A stretch of DNA of 64,000 bases from Anoxybacter fermentans (GTDB lineage Bacteria; Bacillota; Halanaerobiia; DY22613), in NCBI RefSeq assembly GCF_003991135.1, contig NZ_CP016379.1:1984001-2048000 (forward strand). Reading direction: 5' to 3'. The position numbers and the translations under genes are program-made. Positions 10,901-19,947 of this stretch are shown here, piece by piece. Under the pieces are notes generated by a model, which saw only the letters and a program-made list of their open reading frames with translations, was not told the DNA's origin and searched no databases. The first letter of the stretch is position 1, and each line of letters opens with the position of its first letter.

Positions 10901-13900
10901 CTTTGGCCTGATAAGTAATCCTGGAAAAGTCCTCTTCTGCTCGCCATGATACTGCCAATTGCTCACTGCTGGCATAATCCGGGTATTCTATTATAAGATT
11001 TGTCGGTGGTGTTGAGTCAATAATTACACTGGCCCAACCGGAATCAGTATAGGTATTATCCTGATATTGAACCTGAACCTGAATAAAATATTCTTTACCA
11101 TCAATCAGATTTATGTTACCGTCACCTGTTTCAATAATATCTACAAAAGATTCGGATGTGGAAATATACTTCCAATCAACTACCTGATTGCCCAGTCTAT
11201 CAATAATCCGGTATCTATAACCGATTATATCCTGCTCAGGATTAATCATATTCACAGTAAAATGAATCTTATCCTTTTCACTGACATAAATCCCATCAGT
11301 ATTGACAGTAGGTACTGGAGGTAATTTACTATTTATTTGAATTGGATTAGTGGTTGCTAAAGTCTCATTTCCTGCCTCGTCAACGGCTTTAATTGTGATA
11401 TAATAGGTTCCATCTTCAAAGGTAAAACCTGGTTCGCTAATGAGCAGGTTTACTTCATAATCGGTAGAATTTATCGCTACCCATCCTGATTGATCAGCAT
11501 CAGCAAAATTCTGACTGATATTACCGCTTCCAGGTACTGTTCCAACTCTGTAATAATAATTGGAAATTGTGGAAATATCCTCAATAGTCCAGGTTACTTC
11601 CAGATAATCATTTCGCCGCTGAACATAGGTATCAGAACCATTCGGAATCTCTTTTCCACCAATAATTGATGTAAACTCGGGCCCTACTGTATCAACAATA
11701 AATCCTTCAGAATAGGCTCTGGTTGAAAGACCAACCCTATTTTCAGCTTCCACAACAAAATAGTAAGTCTTACCCTCTTTTAGTTCAACATTACTCTTAA
11801 GGTTAGAGAAAGAATCGTACCATTGAGTTGGTTCAGTACCGGGTATATCAGTGATACCATAGTTAATACGCTCAACACCTGTCTCAGTATCTACAATTGT
11901 AGGTGCAAAACCAATAGTCGCAAGATCAGTTAAATAGGTACCTGTTCTGGTTGTTTTAAGACCAGTGACAGTAAGGTTAGAAATTTCAGGGCCACTGCCA
12001 TCTACTGTAAATCCAGGTTCTATCTTAACTAATCCGGTTGTCCGTCCAACCTGGTTATAGACAGCTATAACTGGATAATAGGTCTTTCCATCTACCAGAT
12101 CACCGGTTATTCTCTGTTCTCCGGTATATACTGTTAAACCGGCAACCGATCTTTCAGGTAATTGATCAAGTGAAATAGAATTTAGACTCTGGCCTTCTTC
12201 CAACAGTCCATATTTATAGCTTGTAATAGTGGTCAAATCATCCGAAAACTGGAAGTTGATATAAACTTCATTGTTATTAGTGACATAGTAATTTCCATCT
12301 ATCTTCTGGGCCTGAATATTGACATAATCTATCTCTGGAGCAGTCTTATCTACCAGATAAATCTCTTCAGCAATACTTTTATTACCAGCCTTGTCAACCG
12401 CAGTAACGATTAATTTATTTGAACCATGCGGCGCTGAAATCTTACTACCAGACGAAATTGGATAAGCTATCCCTGTTTCACCCCACTGATATGTCAAAGT
12501 AGCTACTCCACTTACCGCATCCCTGGCTTCAACCACTACCTCCTGGGAAGCAACATATTCCAGAGGTGGAGCTGTCATTATAATTTCAGGGCCCATGGTA
12601 TCTACAGTAAAGCTTATTGTATTAGAACTAACAGTACTAATCCCATCAGTTACATCAACCTGTATACGGTAATTACTACCTTCTTTAAGATCGGATACAT
12701 AATAGCTTGTATTTGTGCTATCTTTACTAATAATAGTTGCTCCATCTTCAATTACTGTATAATGGTAAGTTAAATCATCATTATCATAGTCATAACTGGA
12801 AGCCTTGATGGTTATTTCTTTATCCTTGTCGGTTAAATAACCATTTGTCAAACCTGAAATTGTTACATCAGGTTTAGCAGGAGGATTATTTGGAATGGTT
12901 ATTATCGTCTCATAGCCCTTAACAAACTTATCCTTTGGGTTATATGTTTTAACATAGTATTTATACTGCTGATGTGGGTCAACTTTCTGTATAAAAGTCC
13001 AGGTATCGGTGTTACTATTATTTACATAAATTTTGTTACTGATAAGAACACCTTCATCAGGATTTGTTAAATTCTCCCGGTATATTTGATAATAGCTGCA
13101 TTTAGCAGGTTTTATGTTAAGTTTAATCTCCTGTTGATAAACGCCTGGACTAACTTCATTTATGCTTATAGTATGTCCACTAATTGAAGTCGGTTCAGGT
13201 AATGAATACCAGACTACTTCAGACCAATTTCCTTTGTTACCGGCTCCGTCAACAGCTCTTACTTTAAATTTTACTTCTTCATTATAATTCAAATTAACTG
13301 TAACTGAACGTCTAACCGTTTCAATAGTATTGGATATACCACTTTCTGGTCTTTCATACATAACTATATATTTTGCAATCTGACTATTAGTACCTGATGG
13401 CTGATCAATAGCCGCAGGCCAGGTAAAAGTCACCTCTGTTCCTGAATTTGAGAAATATTTATCCAATGGATTTGTAAATTCTATAGTCTTTGGTGCTTGA
13501 TTATCAAAAATAATGGAATGAGTAGTCGAACTATAGTTACCAGCTATGTCATAAGACGTTACAGTAATTAAATGCTCCCCATTGACAGGTGTAAGAGTAT
13601 ATTCAATAGTATTATCTACTAATTGTGATTTATATATTATAACCGGTTCATCCAGATTTGAAGTTACTTTAAAATAATAAACATCATTGTTTCTGGCATA
13701 ATCTTCAGGATAAGGATAATTGTAATAATTTCCAGTATACCTGGTTAAATGTATCTTTATACCTGTATCACGGGTAGCGGTTATTGATTCATTATCTGTT
13801 GAAAGTAAATCAAAAGAAGGTTGAATTGGACCAGTTGTATCAACATAAAATTCCCACCAATCAGAATAACTGGTATCAATTTGATCAGAAGCTTCCAACC

Positions 13901-16355
13901 TCCATCGATAATGACCATCTTCAAGTGTTACAGAACCAGTATACCCATATAGTGTTTTATAATCCATCCATGTAAACCCAAACCAACCCAAACCCTGTAC
14001 CCGCTTTTGAATTCTTATTTTATATTCAATCTGTTGACCATCAGGGTCAGTAGTTTTAGTTCCTACAAATGAAACGTAAGAATTTTTTAGATATGTACCA
14101 TTACGTGGTGAAACCAAGTCTGGTGGAACTGGTGGAGTATTTGGTACCTCTACAGTCAATGCACCAAAATAAAATATATTTTTATCATTTACCGCATTTC
14201 TAGTGGCTATAGAAAATTCGTATACTTGTCCATAACTAAATTTATAATTTTCTGTTAAAATTGTATATCTATATTTATCACCCGTAAAATTGTCTGGTAT
14301 TTCAATCCAACCTGTTTCACCATTATCATTATTGTCAGAAGTATTCTTCCATCGAATCTTATAAGCATTCGCCTGGTCATGAACTTTAAATTCTACTGTT
14401 GCCAGATTTTTATTAAAACTAACATCGGTAATCTCTGTAGGTAATGCTGGAGTTGCAAAGGTAGCAGAATAATACCAAGCAGAAGTATTATCAACTTCAT
14501 CAACACCCCTAACCCTATATTGATAAATACTGTTCCAGTCAACCTCCAGGGTACAATTATTCTGCAAAGTTTTAGTTAATAAATTCCATTCACTTTCACC
14601 ATTCTTTTTATATTCTACATGTATTTCTTTAAGACCACTAGCGCCCATATCTATAAACTGATTCCAACTTATTGTTGCTTTCAGTTTAGTTTCATTTTTA
14701 TAAGCCGATTCGATAGTTTTACATAAGTCACCATCCACTGTATTTAGATTCTGGTTTAAATTAAGTATTCCACCAGATGGGGCTGGAGGAGTTCTATCAA
14801 TTTCAAAACTATTCCAGGAAACATAATCTGACCATATTTTGCCATTATATCCTATTACACTCCATTTATACAAACCTGTTGGTAGTTCAGGATTATATTC
14901 TACTGATCTTTCTGAGTATGATTCTTTATAATAAGTACGAACTACATTACCGCTCGAATCTTTTATAACAAGTTTAATTCTCTCCTGATTAAAACCTTGC
15001 GGGTCATCATAAGACCAACTGAATTTTTGAACCTCTCGATAGATGCCATCATTTGGTGTTTTAGGAATTAAAGTTGCTTCGTCATAAAAAGTAAGAGTCG
15101 CAGTAGTGGTGTAATAATAATCATCATAGAAGCACCCATCCCCAGACTGCACAAAAACTGTATAAGTATCAGGTATTAAATACAAATCACCACTTTTGTA
15201 AATAGGACCATCCCATGTTTTGAGGTACACTAATTTTGTACCAGCTGAATCCATTATATAAAAAATCGCAAATTTATAATCAATATCCAAACCCTCATCA
15301 TCCAACATTGCACTCCACGATATTATCTGACTTTTTGTTATAGTAAATTTTTCACTTTTACTGCCTACATGAACAGTCACAGTCAAAAATGTTGGATCAA
15401 TTACAACAGGAAATTCACGTTCATTACTTTCAAGCCAATCGCGGGATATCGTAACCTTTAAATTTATTGTCTTTTTCTTTTGTTCATAACTCAAACTAAT
15501 ATTATCAAAATCAGGCTTAAGAGAATTTCTATCAAACACAAAGGGATTATCTAATCTAAAAATTTCTTCACCGGTTTCAGAATCACTAAAGATAAGGCCT
15601 TCTTCTATCTGGCTTATTTCCATATCTTTATTAGTTTTAATCTGAAATTCAAAACTATTCCGGGCATTTTTATCTTTTAAAATTATATATTCCTTCAAGA
15701 CTCCAGCATATACTTCATACTGCACATCAACATTTTCCCAGACATCTATGTATCTTTTAATATTGCCGTTGACTTCATTTTCAGTACCCCGGGTATCAAG
15801 GAGCTTTATTTTCAAAGTATAGCCTTTTCTTTCAAGTTTAATTCCTTTCTTTAAAGTATTTCCAAAAAAGACCTGTAAAGAATTCTTTTTCACACTGTGT
15901 TCATAGCCAGTAAAATTTAAGCCGAGAAAATTACTCTCTTTTTTCAAGGTAGTATCAATATCTTGCCATTCACCATTTTCATCTTTATAATGAAGTGGAC
16001 TACTTGATAAAAAGAGAACTTCTTTACCGGGCTGCTTAAAAGTTTTGGTAAATTCTGTTCTTTTTTCAATCAACTCTTCTCCTTCTGGAAATTCCAGCTT
16101 CTTTTGATTAGCAATCATATTTTGCCAGAGCTCATATAGTGGAATTGGTTCTTGTTCTGCTTCCTCCTCTTCTCCATTGTTTTCAGCGGATTTCTCACTA
16201 CTATCTATAGTACCTTCATTTTCAGATATTTTGAATTCACTGGATTTTTCTACAATAGATTCATCTCCTACCGTTGTTTCCTCAGCAAAAATGGGAATAT
16301 AGAATATTCCCATGACAATTAAAATAATAATAAGAAATGATACCTTAATCCTCAT
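7998..16355 (-). CDS. Giant secreted multi-module FN3/Ig protein with PKD and beta-helix C-terminus (2785 aa)
   Basis: Function unknown; exported surface protein. Residues 1-25 form a signal peptide ending near IFAEE, followed by an acidic linker (about 26-75). Residues about 75-325 resemble the N-terminal module of WapA/RHS proteins (PLHYKDENGEWQDIDTTL, KEYIILKDK, FPVVIDPTF) although the protein has no YD repeats. The middle is a long series of fibronectin-III/Ig-like modules of about 100 residues, separated by linkers such as VDTTGP, IDSTPP and VDTVAP. A PKD domain (FDPDGEVVKYYW, about 2490-2580) and a right-handed beta-helix region (about 2590-2785, VYGSIELQGS, GCEFSNN) close the protein. 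An AAAGGAAG site precedes the ATG. The stop sits 14 bp before the RHS gene start. Adhesion, carbohydrate binding or scaffolding are all possible; none is shown by the sequence. Confidence 0.9.
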   Translation of the reverse strand: MRIKVSFLIIILIVMGIFYIPIFAEETTVGDESIVEKSSEFKISENEGTIDSSEKSAENNGEEEEAEQEPIPLYELWQNMIANQKKLEFPEGEELIEKRTEFTKTFKQPGKEVLFLSSSPLHYKDENGEWQDIDTTLKKESNFLGLNFTGYEHSVKKNSLQVFFGNTLKKGIKLERKGYTLKIKLLDTRGTENEVNGNIKRYIDVWENVDVQYEVYAGVLKEYIILKDKNARNSFEFQIKTNKDMEISQIEEGLIFSDSETGEEIFRLDNPFVFDRNSLKPDFDNISLSYEQKKKTINLKVTISRDWLESNEREFPVVIDPTFLTVTVHVGSKSEKFTITKSQIISWSAMLDDEGLDIDYKFAIFYIMDSAGTKLVYLKTWDGPIYKSGDLYLIPDTYTVFVQSGDGCFYDDYYYTTTATLTFYDEATLIPKTPNDGIYREVQKFSWSYDDPQGFNQERIKLVIKDSSGNVVRTYYKESYSERSVEYNPELPTGLYKWSVIGYNGKIWSDYVSWNSFEIDRTPPAPSGGILNLNQNLNTVDGDLCKTIESAYKNETKLKATISWNQFIDMGASGLKEIHVEYKKNGESEWNLLTKTLQNNCTLEVDWNSIYQYRVRGVDEVDNTSAWYYSATFATPALPTEITDVSFNKNLATVEFKVHDQANAYKIRWKNTSDNNDNGETGWIEIPDNFTGDKYRYTILTENYKFSYGQVYEFSIATRNAVNDKNIFYFGALTVEVPNTPPVPPDLVSPRNGTYLKNSYVSFVGTKTTDPDGQQIEYKIRIQKRVQGLGWFGFTWMDYKTLYGYTGSVTLEDGHYRWRLEASDQIDTSYSDWWEFYVDTTGPIQPSFDLLSTDNESITATRDTGIKIHLTRYTGNYYNYPYPEDYARNNDVYYFKVTSNLDEPVIIYKSQLVDNTIEYTLTPVNGEHLITVTSYDIAGNYSSTTHSIIFDNQAPKTIEFTNPLDKYFSNSGTEVTFTWPAAIDQPSGTNSQIAKYIVMYERPESGISNTIETVRRSVTVNLNYNEEVKFKVRAVDGAGNKGNWSEVVWYSLPEPTSISGHTISINEVSPGVYQQEIKLNIKPAKCSYYQIYRENLTNPDEGVLISNKIYVNNSNTDTWTFIQKVDPHQQYKYYVKTYNPKDKFVKGYETIITIPNNPPAKPDVTISGLTNGYLTDKDKEITIKASSYDYDNDDLTYHYTVIEDGATIISKDSTNTSYYVSDLKEGSNYRIQVDVTDGISTVSSNTISFTVDTMGPEIIMTAPPLEYVASQEVVVEARDAVSGVATLTYQWGETGIAYPISSGSKISAPHGSNKLIVTAVDKAGNKSIAEEIYLVDKTAPEIDYVNIQAQKIDGNYYVTNNNEVYINFQFSDDLTTITSYKYGLLEEGQSLNSISLDQLPERSVAGLTVYTGEQRITGDLVDGKTYYPVIAVYNQVGRTTGLVKIEPGFTVDGSGPEISNLTVTGLKTTRTGTYLTDLATIGFAPTIVDTETGVERINYGITDIPGTEPTQWYDSFSNLKSNVELKEGKTYYFVVEAENRVGLSTRAYSEGFIVDTVGPEFTSIIGGKEIPNGSDTYVQRRNDYLEVTWTIEDISTISNYYYRVGTVPGSGNISQNFADADQSGWVAINSTDYEVNLLISEPGFTFEDGTYYITIKAVDEAGNETLATTNPIQINSKLPPVPTVNTDGIYVSEKDKIHFTVNMINPEQDIIGYRYRIIDRLGNQVVDWKYISTSESFVDIIETGDGNINLIDGKEYFIQVQVQYQDNTYTDSGWASVIIDSTPPTNLIIEYPDYASSEQLAVSWRAEEDFSRITYQAKVGTSAGANDILDWIQLGRKNQYIFEDLQILDGEIVYITIMAENSSGLSTTNVSGPIIIDNTPPPVPLVIDKGMYTNDNTKLTISWTWTQEDPESGTKEYQVALLKSREINDNIEWIPVTSDDKNYTFNQTLDHGSVYFVAVKAINNAGLSSIGISDGILVDITKPTPPTINDFGDYTDSLTTLKAEFVGAKDPESGLAAFYYSLGTFENPNLLVNNEEVSGTTIVGRDDLNLELGQVYFFEAIAKNGAGEVSALTISDGIMVIDGTQPQISQVLDGGDYSIDSEKLSFIWDVNDPTIPIDHYEYVLLTDLDEVVDDSKWMSTKAKRVDLTSTEVLGKRNGFADGSTYYLAVRVINKLNRPTGTVVSDGITVDSSPPEEPILDLDEYVNNNFKLKWNASDPHSGIKGYMYAVGTTRGGTDVTGGWREIDLTQLNESESSECIDRFVQLNLNHLDTYYLTVKAVNGVGLWSKPVMSHALIADLEPPTKPVVNVPGKYTTSREEILNISFSSSDSESGIVAYRYQVVDNTDLIGNLSTPIHMLNGSINEYTNNDLDITNLNLTEGGIYYVAIQTMDAMGQWSEIGYSEPIIVDTVAPDLSFASGEKELVTNDGTMVVEWTTNENGTVYYRLVRLNDDGTPAHNPDFKSMQVTAGSYSFDFTATEFGKYRYEIYQFDEAGNRTEIITKQVRYNFPPVVELYASSLTAFKGHTLTFSTDAFDPDGEVVKYYWTVGTESFKQTNGIDKNPGVLDFTFTEIGDYVIEITVEDNDGAQMSTSLTVTITNTLEGPLVLDEVWSGKMEMLGTVEVPYGITLKIEPGTVISFPANASLEVYGSIELQGSTDNPIVFTGIEWKGVEIYPSATILKITDVIFGQAERGLTLVGQNTQITNSVFKENVVGLHLYQSQATVTGCEFSNNIYFGIKEDESSGAVVRYSKFIGNGLSPYYDEEMTWIDVDQLNSLPENEGNIQE

Positions 16356-16385
16356 TATACTACACTTCCTTTCATTATTACTTTT

Positions 16386-16520
16386 GATTATAAATTATCT
16401 CTTGTATTTATATATTTTCTTTTATTTGGTTTTTAATTTATCATTCAACAAGTTGTTCTAATTTCCTGCCATTTTCAAAAAAAGTCCTCTCACCTTTAAG
16501 GTGATAAGGATTATACAAAA
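16386..16520 (-). repeat. Leader repeat, copy 1, upstream of the giant-protein operon
   Basis: About 135 bp upstream of the 16355 start match 23812-23942. Shared blocks include ATAAATTATCT, TTCAACAA-TTGTTCT, TTTCCTGC and ATAAGGATTATACAAAA. Read on the minus strand the core is AGGAAATTAGAACAACTTGTTGAAT, given here in parts as AGGAAATT then TTGTTGAAT. The second part resembles a Spo0A box with one mismatch (TGTTGAA against TGTCGAA). It probably carries the operon promoter or a control site; that is inference. Confidence 0.55.
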
Positions 16521-16534
16521 AGATAACCCATTCA

Positions 16535-16631
16535 ATGATTAAACTGCAAAAAGCTAATTTTTCACTTCATAAAGAAATTTTTCAAACCATTTAAAGTTCG
16601 ATTTCAGTGACTTGATTAGCTCGTCACATCA
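16535..16631. repeat. Palindromic element, truncated copy A
   Basis: This half copy of the roughly 220-bp palindromic family begins ATGATTAAACTGCAAAAAGC. It continues through the arm with AAATTTTTCAAACCAT and AGTTCGATTTCAGT, then breaks off in the central part (CTTGATTAGCTCGTCACATCA), where an IstB remnant begins. It matches the left arm of copy B at 19948. Confidence 0.7.
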
Positions 16632-16637
16632 AATAAA

Positions 16638-16779
16638 AGATTTAGTGATTGGGCAGAAAGAATAGAAGATCCAGTCATTACTACAGCAATATTTGGATAG
16701 AATTATTCATCATAGTGAAGTATTTAAACTTTCTGAAAAAAGTTATCGTTTAGTACATAGAGAAAAGATTATTTCTTAA
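16638..16779 (+). pseudogene. IS21-family IstB ATPase, C-terminal remnant
   Basis: The frame reads RFSDWAERIEDPVITTAI and then, after one extra T near 16692, DRIIHHSEVFKLSEKSYRLV and so on to a TAA. This is the usual C-terminus of IS21-type IstB helper ATPases. The N-terminal Walker region and IstA are missing, so it is dead. It abuts truncated palindrome copy A, which suggests a shared rearrangement. Confidence 0.7.
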
Positions 16780-16893
16780 AAGAAAGATAACAAAATAGAA
16801 AAAAGAATGTATATTGATTATAATTATCCAGATGATTATGATTAATATTTACCAGTTAATTAAATTATTGAACATTATTTAGCCCAAAAATAC

Positions 16894-16922
16894 TTGACAC
16901 TCATACTTTCTTTTCATATAAT
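16894..16922 (+). promoter_or_regulatory. Consensus sigma-A promoter
   Basis: TTGACA at 16894-16899 and TATAAT at 16917-16922 are separated by 17 bp, a perfect match to the housekeeping consensus. Transcription would start near 16929. It would run through a 10-codon ORF (ATG at 16936), the SPASM remnant and the MFS gene at 17392. Confidence 0.8.
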
Positions 16923-16939
16923 TAACTAAAATGCTATGA

Positions 16940-17371
16940 AAAAGGGGAAAATGGCAAGTTTTAAATAAAAAAATTAGTAATATCAAGAGGTTATGGTACA
17001 ACCATATATCCATATCTGGGGACATCCCTAGAAATCGGGACAATTATGCATGCCAGATAATTCACGGATTCGCGATTATGCCAGATGGCACCGTTTTACC
17101 GAGCAGAAATTTTGAACAAAAACTCAGAAAAGAAGTTATCCTTGGGAGCATTACAAATAATAGCATTACACAAATATGGAATAGCAAAAAGTCCAAAAAA
17201 CTACGTAAAATTGTAGTTGAACATCATAGTTACGTTTATAACACTTGTTAATCCAATAATTGCCCATTATATCGAGAGTGTGCAATTAGCTATTGTTTAG
17301 CCGAATCGTGGTTTGAATTTGACACACTTAGACCTACTGTTGAAAATTTGCGAACTCATAAACCCTTTTAA
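16940..17371 (+). pseudogene. Radical-SAM/SPASM maturase, C-terminal remnant
   Basis: One frame runs through this stretch with a stop at 17249-17251. It reads IMPDGTVLPSRNF, EVILGSITNNSITQIWNS, then CPLYRECAISYC. These are hallmarks of the SPASM (auxiliary FeS) domain of radical-SAM enzymes such as peptide maturases. The usual Cys after VLP is replaced by Ser, the radical-SAM CxxxCxxC core is absent, and the internal TAA lies within the cysteine cluster. The gene is therefore broken. It ends 20 bp before the MFS transporter, the same order as the second locus at 20403-22423. Confidence 0.75.
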
Positions 17372-17391
17372 CTAAAAAGGAGTGGTATTTC

Positions 17392-18615
17392 ATGACTCTA
17401 AACAAGGTGCTCCGTTTTTTTAAATCGATCTCTGCACTTCAAGGTATGGCCGGTGCCATCATATCACCATATTGGATTGTTTATTTCTCCAAACACCTCA
17501 CGTATTCGAAGATATCCATTTTGGTTATCGTAAATTACGCTGCAACGTTGTTGTTCGAAATTCCAACAGGTATTGTCGCAGACGTATACAGCAAAAAACT
17601 CTCTGTTATCATTTCTTTAGCTGTCGTCACGTTATCATCAATAGGTATTTACTTGGTGGGAGACGAATATGTTTATCTACTCATCATTTACGCCGTTCGG
17701 GGGATAGGGGCGACATTCATGTCTGGCGCTTACAGCGCTTGGTTTACCGATTCTATGATAAGTATTGGCGAGAAAGAGGCATTAACCGAACAGTGGGGAA
17801 GACTGGCTTCCGTGAAACAGTTAGCGAGCGCAATCGGTTTTGTGCTAGGGACCGGGCTAGCACTGGTGGACCTACTGGACGAAATTTGGTTGGTAAGCGC
17901 GTTATTCAGCGCTGTGGCACTGCTGCTCGTTCTATTGCGGGGCATCGAAGTACAAGTTGAGCGAGAAACCAAAGCGCAAAAATCTAAACTCCGGGCGTAC
18001 GTGGAAACTCTAAAAGAGGGCTCTCTTTATCTGTTTAAAGACAAAATATTGTTTGTAGTAGCATTGGCTTCGGCGGTTTGGTACGTGGGTACGGGAATGG
18101 TTTCGCTATCCTGGCAGCCCTACTTCTCTGAAGTTGGCATTGTCTTAGGGTCGTTTGGCGTCGTGCTCATTTTCTACGTGCTGGTGGGTTCCGCCGCGGC
18201 GCGGTACGCAGGCAATCTCACGCGGCTGTTCGGAGGCGAGCGCAGGTTGATGGGATTGCTGGCCCTTGTTACCGCAGCGCTTTCGTTCTTAATCACCACC
18301 GTGGGGAGATTGGCCTGGCTGCCTTTTGTGGGCATTGGTGGTACGGAAGGCCTAAAGATGCCGGTATTCCAAGGCTACTTAAACAAGGAGTTGCCATCTA
18401 CTGTACGCGCGACGGTGCTTTCCAGCTATAGTATGTTCGTTAGCGTAGCCACCATTGTCAGCATGGCACTGTTTGGGTTCATCGGCGAGCGTTATGGTCT
18501 TGGTAACGCCATGAAAGCCGCGGCCATAATGCTGGTTGCCTCGGCCGCACTCTTTTTCTTGAATCAGGAGGGGCAAAACGGAGAAGGTTCAATCGGGACT
18601 TCAAGCTCCAAATAG
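17392..18615 (+). CDS. MFS transporter (407 aa)
   Basis: Major facilitator superfamily protein with about 12 hydrophobic segments, probably an exporter of a small molecule or modified peptide. The FEIPTGIVADVYSKK stretch (about residues 56-70) is the conserved loop between TM2 and TM3. The start is set by AAGGAG 9 bp upstream of the ATG. It is clearly paralogous to the protein at 20403-21629, sharing FEIPTG, GAxATFMSGA, WQPYF and FQGYxNK in the same order. The 3' half is much richer in G and C (for example GCCGCGGCGCGG near 18193) than the surrounding AT-rich DNA, suggesting transfer or mosaic origin. The last residues (after NQEGQ) may be read-through sequence. Substrate unknown. Confidence 0.85.
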   Translation: MTLNKVLRFFKSISALQGMAGAIISPYWIVYFSKHLTYSKISILVIVNYAATLLFEIPTGIVADVYSKKLSVIISLAVVTLSSIGIYLVGDEYVYLLIIYAVRGIGATFMSGAYSAWFTDSMISIGEKEALTEQWGRLASVKQLASAIGFVLGTGLALVDLLDEIWLVSALFSAVALLLVLLRGIEVQVERETKAQKSKLRAYVETLKEGSLYLFKDKILFVVALASAVWYVGTGMVSLSWQPYFSEVGIVLGSFGVVLIFYVLVGSAAARYAGNLTRLFGGERRLMGLLALVTAALSFLITTVGRLAWLPFVGIGGTEGLKMPVFQGYLNKELPSTVRATVLSSYSMFVSVATIVSMALFGFIGERYGLGNAMKAAAIMLVASAALFFLNQEGQNGEGSIGTSSSK

Positions 18616-18729
18616 CGCATCATTGAACTGGAGCGGCTGGTCGGAAGGCTCAACCTGGAGGTGGAGGTCTTAAAAAACGCCTTTGGTAGCGCACCAATGG
18701 GAGAACAAATGACTGGCCCTCGCAATTAG
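18616..18729 (+). pseudogene. IS3-type OrfA coiled-coil fragment
   Basis: Directly after the MFS stop the same frame continues RIIELERLVGRLNLEVEVLK to a TAG at 18727. This resembles the C-terminal leucine-zipper part of IS3-family OrfA. Its GC-rich codon use matches the 3' half of the MFS gene, so both may have arrived on one segment. The next 130 bp hold nothing recognisable. Confidence 0.5.
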
Positions 18730-18866
18730 AAAATACTATCCCGGGCCAGCTCTTTAATATTGGAAATTATGCCATTAAAGATTCTATTTTTACCAAGTTA
18801 CTTTTAAATGCTTCATAAAATTTTACTGAAGGCATATTTCGGATGCTTCCATGCCTTCTTCTCTCA

Positions 18867-19731
18867 TTATAATATCATATAATTACTTACTATGTCATAT
18901 ACTTCCATAAAACTTTTAAACTCATTACGACTATAACATTCTTCTTCCAATATTGAATGAAATGCCTCTATATGTGCATTCATATTCGGGATTTTTACAG
19001 GAATTTTTTCATGCTCTATACCTAATTCCTTACATAAGCTATTAATTTCATGAGAAATAAACTGAGGACCATTATCTGTCCTTACTTTTGGCATGTCCAT
19101 TCTTTTTACTATACACCTTTTTCTTAATGCATTTTTTAAAACTCTACAAGCATCTTTTGTTTTACAAGATAATCCCAAATAATAATCTATTATTAAACAA
19201 TCGAAAACATCTATTAGTGATAGTTGAAAGAAAAATTGATCAGTTCCATAAATATATCCGTATTTTATATCCATTTTCCATAGTTGATTTGATGAATGTA
19301 TCTTTTCTCTTTTTGCTAACCAACAAAGATGCCTTTGCTTAATTTTCTTCTGTGGTCTTAAGATATTCAACTCTTTGCATAGCCTACCTTTTTATGATTA
19401 ATTTGAAGATCATAGTCTTCCTGAAGACATACCGTCAGTTTACAATATCATCTCCAGCAACCAACTTACATAACCATTCCTTAATTTGCTCATCAGAGAT
19501 TCTTACACCTTTACTGGTAAAAGAGTAACCAGGAATTGGTCTTCCTGAAGGTTTTCTAATGTCAGCCTATTTTTTTGATTTTCTTGCTATGTTCTCATAA
19601 TATGTAGATGAGGATAAGCCGACAAAGCCTAAAACCAGGCTGGTCTTATATCCAAGTTCTATCCATTTCTTTGCTATGGCAACTTTGTCGGCTATTGAGG
19701 GTTTACTTTATCCCTGAATCCGTGACACTTT
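18867..19731 (-). pseudogene. Decayed IS3-family (IS150-like) transposase OrfB
   Basis: An intact reading frame at 18867-19370 (167 aa) holds the integrase core, with acidic residues in WKMDIKYG, KVRTDNGPQF and HIEAFHSILEEE, the DDE triad. Upstream, to about 19731, pieces in other frames continue the N-terminal part: AIAKKWIELGYKTSLVLGFV, SSSTYYENIA, GRPIPGYSFTSKGVRISDEQ, KLTVCLQEDYDLQINHKKVG. Frames change at least twice and stops occur, so the element is dead. No clean terminal repeats were identified. The 215 bp that follow to copy B hold no gene. Confidence 0.8.
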
Positions 19732-19947
19732 TTTAAATTTAGTGCTCTCTGAACATTTTTCTAGACATCTATGAGACAAAATACAGCAATAAAGTAATTT
19801 GATTATTAATAAACATATATTACTATTTTATTAGTCTTAAAAAAGGCAATAAAATATTACCTCTTTCCGAAATCTATAAAAGATCTAAAAAAAGTTAATT
19901 TCTAACTTTATCTGCTTGTTATATATCACCAATAAGATATATTTACA

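Noticed and set aside
8200-16300. Plus-strand frames inside the giant genes
   Set aside because: All are short, start without ribosome sites and lie opposite a single continuous minus-strand frame with clear domains.
17472-17960. A 162-aa frame inside the first MFS gene
   Set aside because: It overlaps the MFS coding frame fully, is rich in Arg/Cys as expected of a shadow frame and has no ribosome site.
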